Shown one piece after another: positions 1 through 5,793 of a DNA stretch of 9,603 bases. Numbering within the stretch: the stretch's first letter is position 1; every line of letters begins with the position of its first letter. Source of the stretch: an uncultured Helicobacteraceae bacterium (lineage in GTDB: Bacteria > Campylobacterota > Campylobacteria > Campylobacterales > UBA6016); contig CALJKN010000117.1 of NCBI GenBank assembly GCA_937973585.1, positions 1 through 9,603 on the forward strand, written 5' to 3'. The notes beneath the pieces were generated by a model. It saw only the letters and a list, made by a program, of their open reading frames with translations. It was not told the origin of the DNA and made no database searches. Made by a program: the position numbers and the translations under genes.

Positions 1-2
1 TA

Positions 3-233
3 GTGGAGTCGGCTAAAGATCCGGAAGGTGTCGTCAAAAAAGGGATGGATATATCAAAAGCGGATTTTGTCGAAAAAATAAAAGCCGAAACGCCTAATGT
101 CGAATTAAATCCGCAAGAACTAACGATTACCTTTAACGAGATGAGTGTCACCGTACCAGTCGATAAGATATTGGAAGTAGGCAAGATAACGCCGAAAGAC
201 GATCCGGAATATGTCGAGCTCAAAGATAAGTAG
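3..233 (+). CDS. C-terminal part of an unrecognised protein (5' end outside the window)
   Basis: The frame is open from the left edge of the window to a TAG at 231-233, giving about 76 residues; a GTG at 3 and an ATG at 45 are in frame, but neither has a convincing ribosome binding site, so this is most likely the tail of a longer gene. The visible part is hydrophilic and charged, rich in Lys, Glu, Asp and Pro, with no membrane segment, no cysteine and no motif that I recognise. It ends in an acidic/lysine-rich tail. The stop lies 23 nt inside the following kinase gene, so the two are probably co-transcribed and translationally coupled. I cannot assign a function. It could instead be a complete small protein starting at 45, but the run AAAAAAGGG directly abutting that ATG leaves no normal spacer. 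Confidence 0.55.
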   Translation: MESAKDPEGVVKKGMDISKADFVEKIKAETPNVELNPQELTITFNEMSVTVPVDKILEVGKITPKDDPEYVELKDK

Positions 234-2148
234 CCCTGTTCCCTTTGCTGTCTTGGTAGTTGATGACAGCTCTTTTATAACAGAAGTTTTAAAATCTTTT
301 CTCCTTAGGTTTACGTCTGAAGTGTACACGGCCTCGGACGGCAAAGAGGGGCTTGAGATGTTTGCCAAATACTCCCCCCCGTTTGTAGTCTCTGATGTTG
401 TTATGCCGAATATGAACGGCCTTGAGATGAGCAGAGAGATTAAAAAAATAAACCCTGATACGTTTATCGTACTTACTACCGCAGTGGACGACAAAGAGTA
501 TTTGGTTGAGGCGATAGAGATAGCCGTAGACAAATATCTCCCAAAGCCGGTGGATCTAAAAAGGCTTGAGAAGTTTTTAAAAGAGTTTCAGGGCACTTTG
601 GAGGTCAAAAAAACCCTTGAAGAGAACAGGAAGCTACTTGAAGAGTATAAAAAAGCGATGGATGCGGCTGCAATATTTACGATAGGCGACAGTACCGGAA
701 AAATAACATATGTAAATGAGGAGTTTTGTAGGGCTACCGGGTATGAGCCAAAAGAAGCCGTCGGGAGATACTACACCGACTTCAAACATCCGGATATGCC
801 AAAATCGGTAATCCGCTCGGTGCAAAAAACGCTTAGCAAAAAAGAGATATGGAAAGGGATAATCGAGAATATAACAAAAGAGGGTGAAAGCTTTTTTACC
901 GATGCGACTTTTGTCCCTATTTTGGATTCAACCGGCGATATTGTTGAGTTTTTGGGGATATCATATGATATTACCGGACTTCAAGGGATGAATGAGAACA
1001 ACTTTGAGTCTATTTTTAATGCCGATGAATCGCTTATCATAGCCACTGATGACAAGTTTGAGATAAGAATAGCCAACAAAGCGATGCTAGATATGCTACA
1101 AATAGATAATATCCACGAGTTTTACGATACGGGCGGGGCGATCTGCAATAGCTTTTTGGAGCGGGACGGCTACCTCTCAAAAAGAGACTTTAGGGGCGAC
1201 GATCACAGAGAGAGATTTAGAGCATTCAAGGCGATGCTTACTTCCGGAGATAAAAAACAGCGGAAGGTGGCCATCATGGACCCTAAAGGCGATGAGAGAC
1301 TTTTTGCCGTCAGGGTGAGTACCGTCAGCGACAAGATGTTTTTGTCCAGACAATATAACATTTTTAGTTTTGTAGATATTACAGAGTTAGAGATGATGAG
1401 GGAGCAGCAGATAAATAATATCAAGCTAAGCTCCATAGGGAAGCTAGCCGCAGGAATCACCCATGAGATCAATACTCCCCTGACTTATATCAAGGGAACC
1501 CTTGAGATTTTAAAAATGGATTTGGGTGACGGTTGCGATTCGCCGCTAAAAGATGAGTTTTTATCGTCTTGTGAGACGATGGAAGATGGGATTAAAAGGG
1601 TTTCTAATATTGTAGAGTCGATGAGAGAGATCGCCGGAGTCAGTGGGGATAAAAAACGGGAGATAAATATCTATACCACCATTATATATTCTCTTAGAAT
1701 GGTCTATAACCGTGCCAAGCAGATATGTAATTTGAGAATTAACGGCAAGGTTTTTGATATAGATATGGACAAAAACAAAGAGAGCGTCATTGTCACGGCT
1801 ATGCCCCAGAGATTGGAACAGGTTTGGATAGTTCTTTTGAATAATGCGTTGGATGAATTTTCAAGCTCCAAACTCCCGTTTGAAAGCCGTTTCATAGACG
1901 TGGAAGTTTCAGAAACATTGGATAAAATCGAAGTTTACTTCAAAGACAACGCCGGAGGGATTGACGACTCAATTCTCCCTCATATTTTTGAGATATTCAA
2001 AAGTTCAAAACCTCAAAGCGGGATGGGCGTGGGTCTTAATATTGCCCATTCGATAGTAGAAGCACATGAGGGTGGCATTAGCGCCTATAACATTGACGGT
2101 GGAGCGGTCTTTAAGATAGAGCTACCGAAAAAACAGCTTGGAGTTTAA
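211..2148 (+). CDS. Receiver-PAS-PAS sensor histidine kinase (soluble hybrid kinase)
   Basis: A 645-residue cytoplasmic kinase with no membrane segment. Residues about 12-125 form a receiver domain: acidic pair D18/D19, phospho-acceptor D62 in SDVVMP, switch T89 and K112 in LPKP. A charged helical linker (about 115-150) leads to a first PAS (about 150-257) with the Aer-like HPDMP and IWKGIIEN motifs, then a second PAS-like region (about 263-393). The HisKA domain has the phospho-His H418 in THEINTP. The ATPase domain shows an N box (LLNNALDE, 542-549), G1 (DNAGGI, 579-584), an F box around 592-596 and G2 (GMGVGL, 604-609). The receiver sits at the N terminus, so the kinase may itself receive a phosphoryl signal as well as phosphorylate a partner, most simply the regulator at 3476-3853. 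The ATG at 211 has a weak ribosome binding site and overlaps the previous gene by 23 nt, suggesting coupled translation. A C7 run at 374-380 lies in the receiver. The signal is unknown; cofactor binding by the PAS is inferred. Confidence 0.93.
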   Translation: MSSSKISSPVPFAVLVVDDSSFITEVLKSFLLRFTSEVYTASDGKEGLEMFAKYSPPFVVSDVVMPNMNGLEMSREIKKINPDTFIVLTTAVDDKEYLVEAIEIAVDKYLPKPVDLKRLEKFLKEFQGTLEVKKTLEENRKLLEEYKKAMDAAAIFTIGDSTGKITYVNEEFCRATGYEPKEAVGRYYTDFKHPDMPKSVIRSVQKTLSKKEIWKGIIENITKEGESFFTDATFVPILDSTGDIVEFLGISYDITGLQGMNENNFESIFNADESLIIATDDKFEIRIANKAMLDMLQIDNIHEFYDTGGAICNSFLERDGYLSKRDFRGDDHRERFRAFKAMLTSGDKKQRKVAIMDPKGDERLFAVRVSTVSDKMFLSRQYNIFSFVDITELEMMREQQINNIKLSSIGKLAAGITHEINTPLTYIKGTLEILKMDLGDGCDSPLKDEFLSSCETMEDGIKRVSNIVESMREIAGVSGDKKREINIYTTIIYSLRMVYNRAKQICNLRINGKVFDIDMDKNKESVIVTAMPQRLEQVWIVLLNNALDEFSSSKLPFESRFIDVEVSETLDKIEVYFKDNAGGIDDSILPHIFEIFKSSKPQSGMGVGLNIAHSIVEAHEGGISAYNIDGGAVFKIELPKKQLGV

Positions 2149-2153
2149 TTAAT

Positions 2154-3479
2154 ATGTTTTTTTCGTCAAAAAATACCGATAGCGGGGTTGAGCGCTATAA
2201 GCAGGATATTGAACAGCTAAAAAAAGAGTTGGCTTTTTATAAAGAGATAGTCGGCTTTAGTGTAGACGAGGGGCTATATGTAATTAGCGAGCGTGGAGAG
2301 ATCCTGTTTGAAAACGGGGAGTGTGCAGAGTTTCCATCAAAACTCCATAAATTCAAATCGGATCTATTCGCCGGCACAAAAGTCATCGAGGATGAGACGT
2401 GTGAAGCGGTCGTAAAAACCAAGCGATTATCGGACGGAACATTGGCCGTTGCACTCTCACGCAAGGATAACAACCTCAAAAACGACGATGAGCTTATCTC
2501 TATGCACCAACAAAGCATCAAAAACGCCCTCTCTAGCACTCAAAAAGCATTCGCAGATATGTTGGCAAAATTTGAGGTTATGATTGAGCAGTCCAAAGAT
2601 ACCGCAGAGAGCTCGATGTATGGTATGGACATACTAAAAACAATAGTCTCCGGCATGGATGAGTTGTTTGATTTGATGAGCGGTGCAAATTCGATGATGA
2701 GTTCTTTGGTCGATAGAAGCAATGAAATCTCAAGTGTAATAATGCTCATAAAAGATATCGCAGAGCAGACGAATCTCCTTGCTCTGAATGCGGCAATTGA
2801 GGCAGCAAGAGCCGGCGAGCAGGGGAGGGGGTTTGCGGTCGTTGCTAGTGAGGTCGGAAAATTGGCCGAAAAGACCCAAAAAGCAACAAAAGAGATAGCG
2901 ATAGTAGTGCAAACAATGCAACAGGAGATTAGCGATACCCAAAAAAGTACAGAGGAGATTAGCGGCATAGTATCCGAGACAAAAATAAACGTCGATAAAT
3001 TCTCCGATAAACTTGACGGATTCCAAAAGAATGCGTCGAGGGCAGTATTCGAGACTCTTGACATATCAAATCATGTATTTGTGAATTTGGCAAAAATAGA
3101 CCACGTTATCTACAAAAATAATCTATATGCATATTTGTTCGGGCAAATTGAGCAATTTGGATGTGTAGATCACCATAGTTGCAGACTCGGAAAATGGTAC
3201 GAAGGTGGCATAGGAAAAAAACAGTTTGGAGAGATGCCGAGCTACCCAAAACTTGAAAAACCGCACTCAATAGTCCATACGTATGTAAATGAACTTGCAC
3301 AAAAGTGCGGACAGGGAAATGCTATTGCGTGCAGTAAAAAAGAGGTTGAAGAGAAAGTAAAAGCTATAGAAAATGCAAGCATAGGCGTCGGCGAGACCTT
3401 GGATGCGATTGTGGCGGAAAAGACCGGACAACTTATGAAAATGGCAATTAAAGAACTTTTTAGTGAGGGTAAAAAATGA
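2154..3479 (+). CDS. Soluble methyl-accepting chemotaxis protein with C-terminal CZB zinc-binding domain (TlpD-like)
   Basis: A 441-residue chemoreceptor without any membrane segment. An N-terminal coiled coil (about 11-32) is followed by a small PAS-like region (about 33-103; inferred from its pattern), then the long methyl-accepting signalling hairpin (about 115-298). Its conserved tip, EQTNLLALNAAIEAARAGEQ at 204-223, contacts CheA and CheW in this family. The C terminus is a CZB domain: H317, C343 in HHSCRLGKWY, and H371 and H375 in KPHSIVH are the expected 3-His/1-Cys zinc ligands. Organisation and length resemble Helicobacter TlpD, a cytosolic receptor for oxidative or energy-related cues. 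Further cysteines lie at 337, 385 and 393. GGAG at 2140-2143 precedes the ATG by 10 nt; the gene begins 5 nt after the kinase stop and shares ATGA with the next gene. No cheA or cheW is in view, so it should use the cell's main chemotaxis array or interact with the adjacent kinase; which is unknown. Confidence 0.94.
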   Translation: MFFSSKNTDSGVERYKQDIEQLKKELAFYKEIVGFSVDEGLYVISERGEILFENGECAEFPSKLHKFKSDLFAGTKVIEDETCEAVVKTKRLSDGTLAVALSRKDNNLKNDDELISMHQQSIKNALSSTQKAFADMLAKFEVMIEQSKDTAESSMYGMDILKTIVSGMDELFDLMSGANSMMSSLVDRSNEISSVIMLIKDIAEQTNLLALNAAIEAARAGEQGRGFAVVASEVGKLAEKTQKATKEIAIVVQTMQQEISDTQKSTEEISGIVSETKINVDKFSDKLDGFQKNASRAVFETLDISNHVFVNLAKIDHVIYKNNLYAYLFGQIEQFGCVDHHSCRLGKWYEGGIGKKQFGEMPSYPKLEKPHSIVHTYVNELAQKCGQGNAIACSKKEVEEKVKAIENASIGVGETLDAIVAEKTGQLMKMAIKELFSEGKK

Positions 3480-3853
3480 TAAAGCTAATGCTTGTTGATG
3501 ACGAACCGCAAATAACTACAATGCTTGAAAAATGGTTCACAAAGACAAAAGAGTTTTCGGTCTCCGTGTATAACAATCCGGAGGTTGCCCTCTCAAGTTT
3601 TAGCACTTCAAAACCGGATGTCGTACTTCTGGATATTATGATGCCCCAAATGGATGGAATCGCCGTATTAGAGAAGATAAAATCTATAGACCAGTCCGCT
3701 GTAGTGATAATGATGACGGCCTATTCTACCCTTGATAGAGTTTTATCGAGCCACAGACAGGGGGCAGACAGCTACATATTAAAGCCTTTTGAGAGTCTAT
3801 CGGACGTAGAGGAGAAGGTGAGGGCGGCACTGGCAAAAAAGGCTAGCAATTAG
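3476..3853 (+). CDS. Single-domain response regulator (CheY-like receiver)
   Basis: A 125-residue stand-alone receiver domain with no output domain. The hallmark residues are present: acidic pair D8/D9 in LVDDE, phospho-acceptor D53 in LLDIMMP, switch T81 in MMTAYS, and K103 in ILKPF. The conserved aromatic position near T81-K103 is Y100. Its ATG overlaps the chemoreceptor stop (ATGA at 3476-3479) and is preceded by GAGGG at 3465-3469, so translation is coupled. As the third gene of a kinase-receptor-regulator cluster it is the obvious phosphoryl acceptor of the upstream kinase or, alternatively, a CheY-type partner for the chemoreceptor pathway. It resembles generic two-component receivers (MMPxMDG, MMTAY) rather than giving a clear match to flagellar-motor CheY, so I do not name it cheY. 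The last codons contain an A6G run (3835-3841), discussed under the rejected items. Confidence 0.92.
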   Translation: MIKLMLVDDEPQITTMLEKWFTKTKEFSVSVYNNPEVALSSFSTSKPDVVLLDIMMPQMDGIAVLEKIKSIDQSAVVIMMTAYSTLDRVLSSHRQGADSYILKPFESLSDVEEKVRAALAKKASN

Positions 3854-4343
3854 AGGGATACTGAGTGTTGCCGTATTTTTACCTATTACGGCATTTTTGC
3901 TTTTAGGGTGTGCCCAAAAAAACGCAGAGGCCTCAAGGGCGGTCTATGTCGAGATAGACGCAGGAAGACTAAAATTTGCCGATTTTGGATTTTTGGATGA
4001 TTTCGGCGACAAAAAGAAATTAGAGGTCTACTCTTTGGGTACCCCCGTGTTTAGCATAGAAAAAGACGGCAGAGTTTGTACTCAGAGCGGTTGTATCGGC
4101 GAAGAGGAGTTTGCCTCAAAATATGTTCAAACCACTTTGTATAATGGTGCCATAGACGATATGCTCTCCGGCAGAGAGATGAGGCTTGATGCGAGTTTGA
4201 CAAAAATTCAGAATGGCTTTGTGCAGGTCGGGAAAGATGGAGAACGGCACCTTTTTACATACAAAAAAGATAGCGATTCTATCCTTTTTTTAAACGGCGA
4301 CGGGAATTTTCGTTTTTTTATAAGGTTTGTGGATGAAAAATAA
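3849..4343 (+). CDS. Putative lipoprotein of unknown function; start codon uncertain (possibly AUU or CUG)
   Basis: The mature part (about 143 residues from the lipobox Cys at 3909-3911) follows a textbook lipoprotein signal: a basic start, a hydrophobic stretch (LSVAVFLPITAF) and lipobox LLGC. This signal is encoded from about 3849 to 3911, yet the only ordinary start in frame is a TTG at 3897, which would leave just MLLGC. The frame is open upstream to 3822 without ATG, GTG or TTG. ATT at 3849 would give MRGIL and a 21-residue signal, overlaps the regulator's TAG by one base, and has AAGG six bases upstream; CTG at 3861 sits close behind GAGGG. I take 3849 as the best guess. The mature part has two cysteines in CTQSGC and no domain I know. 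Its 3' end overlaps nfo by 11 nt. It is presumably anchored facing the periplasm; the role is unknown. Confidence 0.6.
   Translation: MRGILSVAVFLPITAFLLLGCAQKNAEASRAVYVEIDAGRLKFADFGFLDDFGDKKKLEVYSLGTPVFSIEKDGRVCTQSGCIGEEEFASKYVQTTLYNGAIDDMLSGREMRLDASLTKIQNGFVQVGKDGERHLFTYKKDSDSILFLNGDGNFRFFIRFVDEK
3869..3898 (+). terminator. Terminator-like hairpin with U-tract, inside the lipoprotein signal-peptide region
   Basis: TGCCGTA (3869-3875) and TACGGCA (3887-3893) form a perfect 7-bp stem with an 11-nt loop, followed at once by five T (3894-3898) and a further CTTTT. It lies 16 nt after the stop of the response regulator, where an intrinsic terminator of the signalling cluster would be expected. 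The same bases also encode a convincing lipoprotein signal peptide, so it may be a coincidental, leaky or translation-controlled (attenuator-like) terminator. The stem has only four G-C pairs and a large loop, so efficiency may be partial. Confidence 0.45.
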
Positions 4344-5187
4344 AAAACTTATAGGGGCACACGTTAGCGCATCGGGCGGTGTTTTTAATGCTCCGTTGAA
4401 TGCAAAAAATATCGGTGCCAACGCTTTTGCCCTGTTTTTGAAAAACCAAAAACAGTGGAATGCAAAAGACTATGACGACAAGACAATAGATACGTTTAGA
4501 AAAAATATGCAAGATTGCGGTTTTGACGCAGACTCGGTTTTGGCGCACGACGGTTATCTGATCAATTTGGGTTCTCCGGAAGAAGAGGCAAGAGAGAAAT
4601 CAAAAGCGGCTTTTTTGGATGAGGCGAGACGTGCAGAGGAGCTGGGGCTAAAACTCCTAAATTTTCACCCCGGAAGCCATCTTAGAAAAATCTCCGAAGA
4701 CGACTGTCTAAAGCTGATAGCCGAAGCGATGAATGAGACTATTGCCGTTACCAAAGAGGTTGTTTTGGTGATTGAGAATACGGCAGGACAGGGGAGTAAT
4801 ATGGGGTATAGATTTGAACATCTATCAAGACTCATCGAGCTGACCGACGATAAAAAAAGGGTCGGCGTATGTTTGGATACCTGTCATACGTTTGCCGCCG
4901 GATACGAGCTTAGGGATGTGAATGGCTTTGAGGCTACTTTTGCCGAGTTTGAGCGGACTGTCGGCTTTTCGTATCTTAGGGGAATGCATATCAATGACTC
5001 AAAGGGCGGACTCGGCTCTAAGCTTGACAGACATGACAGTCTGGGAGAGGGGAGTATCGGTATCGAGTGCTTTAAGATGATTATGAAAGATTCCAGATTT
5101 AACGGTATTCCGCTTATTTTAGAGACCCCAAATGATGCGATATGGGCGGAGGAGATTAAGATGCTAAGAGGTTTTGAGGAGAGCTAG
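4333..5187 (+). CDS. nfo: Endonuclease IV (AP endonuclease)
   Basis: A 284-residue protein, the usual length for the family (E. coli Nfo is 285). It cuts the DNA backbone 5' to abasic sites and removes 3'-blocking groups in base excision repair, using a three-metal zinc centre in a TIM barrel. All nine expected metal ligands are visible: H72 (LAHDGY), H112 (FHPGSH), E148 (VIENTAGQG), D182 and H185 (CLDTCHTF), H219 (MHINDSK), D232 and H234 (LDRHDS) and E264 (LETPND). The N terminus IGAHVSASGG is also typical. I chose the ATG at 4333, with AAGG at 4322-4325 seven bases upstream, over a TTG at 4327. It overlaps the lipoprotein gene by 11 nt and abuts the amidotransferase gene, so it is an internal cistron of this run. 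Nothing looks damaged or unusual. Confidence 0.97.
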   Translation: MKNKKLIGAHVSASGGVFNAPLNAKNIGANAFALFLKNQKQWNAKDYDDKTIDTFRKNMQDCGFDADSVLAHDGYLINLGSPEEEAREKSKAAFLDEARRAEELGLKLLNFHPGSHLRKISEDDCLKLIAEAMNETIAVTKEVVLVIENTAGQGSNMGYRFEHLSRLIELTDDKKRVGVCLDTCHTFAAGYELRDVNGFEATFAEFERTVGFSYLRGMHINDSKGGLGSKLDRHDSLGEGSIGIECFKMIMKDSRFNGIPLILETPNDAIWAEEIKMLRGFEES

Positions 5188-5760
5188 ATGATTTTGATGA
5201 TAGACAACTATGATAGTTTTACATACAATATTGTCCAATACTTTAGAGAGCTTGGGGCAGATTTAAAAATAATCAGAAACGATGAGATGAGTGTTGATGA
5301 GATAGAGGCGCTACATCCTGAAAAAATCATAATCTCACCGGGGCCGTCTACCCCTGACGATGCAGGCGTTATTTTGGGGGTTATCGAAAAACTTGGCGGA
5401 AAAATCCCGATACTAGGCATTTGTCTAGGCCATCAGGCTATCGGGCAAGCTTTTGGGGCAAAAGTCGAGAGAGCCGAAAATATGATGCACGGCAAGACTT
5501 CAAAAATGCAAATATGTGCCGAAACTCCTATTTTCAAGGATATTCCAAAAGAGTTTACCGCCACAAGGTATCACTCTCTAATCGTAAACAAGGATAGTTT
5601 GACAAAAGATATCAAACCGACAGCTTATAGTGCCGACGACAAAGAGATTATGGCACTAGAGATAGAGGGTAAAAAGATATACGGAGTACAATTTCACCCA
5701 GAATCCATCCTCTCCGAATATGGACATAAGATATTCGAAAATTTTTTAAAACTGGACTAA
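5188..5760 (+). CDS. trpG/pabA: Glutamine amidotransferase, anthranilate/aminodeoxychorismate synthase component II
   Basis: A 190-residue class I glutamine amidotransferase. It hydrolyses glutamine and passes ammonia to a chorismate-using partner (TrpE for tryptophan or PabB for folate). The catalytic triad is visible: nucleophile C79 in GICLGHQ, and H170 and E172 in QFHPES. The N-terminal MIDNYDSFTYN and the oxyanion-loop SPGPSTP are the family signature. Sequence alone does not separate TrpG from PabA, and many bacteria use one protein for both. No trp gene or pabB is adjacent, which slightly favours the folate role or a shared role. AGGAG at 5177-5181 lies six bases before the ATG, and the ATG follows the nfo stop directly with no gap, so expression is coupled to nfo. 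It is complete, with no missing key residue. Confidence 0.93.
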   Translation: MILMIDNYDSFTYNIVQYFRELGADLKIIRNDEMSVDEIEALHPEKIIISPGPSTPDDAGVILGVIEKLGGKIPILGICLGHQAIGQAFGAKVERAENMMHGKTSKMQICAETPIFKDIPKEFTATRYHSLIVNKDSLTKDIKPTAYSADDKEIMALEIEGKKIYGVQFHPESILSEYGHKIFENFLKLD

Positions 5761-5771
5761 AATAGGTTCGG

Positions 5772-5792
5772 TTTGCCAAAGCGGTAGGCAAA
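5772..5792 (+). promoter_or_regulatory. Short inverted repeat directly before the membrane-protein start codon
   Basis: TTTGCC (5772-5777) and GGCAAA (5787-5792) can pair as a 6-bp stem around a 9-nt loop, ending one base before the ATG at 5794. The loop and 3' arm contain the only ribosome-binding-like bases (GGTAGG, 5782-5787). Folding could therefore limit translation of the following gene. There is no T-run after it on either strand, so it is not a terminator. The case for function is weak. Confidence 0.25.
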
Positions 5793-5793
5793 A

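Noticed and set aside
2540..3064. Long antisense open frame (174 codons) opposite the chemoreceptor helix region
   Set aside because: It mirrors the repetitive Ala/Glu/Ser codons of the sense gene, with no plausible start signal or domain. Antisense frames elsewhere in the window look the same.
3835..3841. A AAA AAG heptamer in the correct phase near the end of the response-regulator gene, as in the dnaX frameshift site
   Set aside because: A -1 shift meets TAG after a single codon (GGC TAG, 3841-3846), giving only a two-residue-shorter product. The lipoprotein frame is +1, so the site cannot fuse the two genes.
5775..5789. GCC-AAAGCGGTA-GGC resembles the D-arm of a tRNA
   Set aside because: No acceptor stem, anticodon arm or T-arm follows; the downstream bases are the start of the membrane-protein gene.
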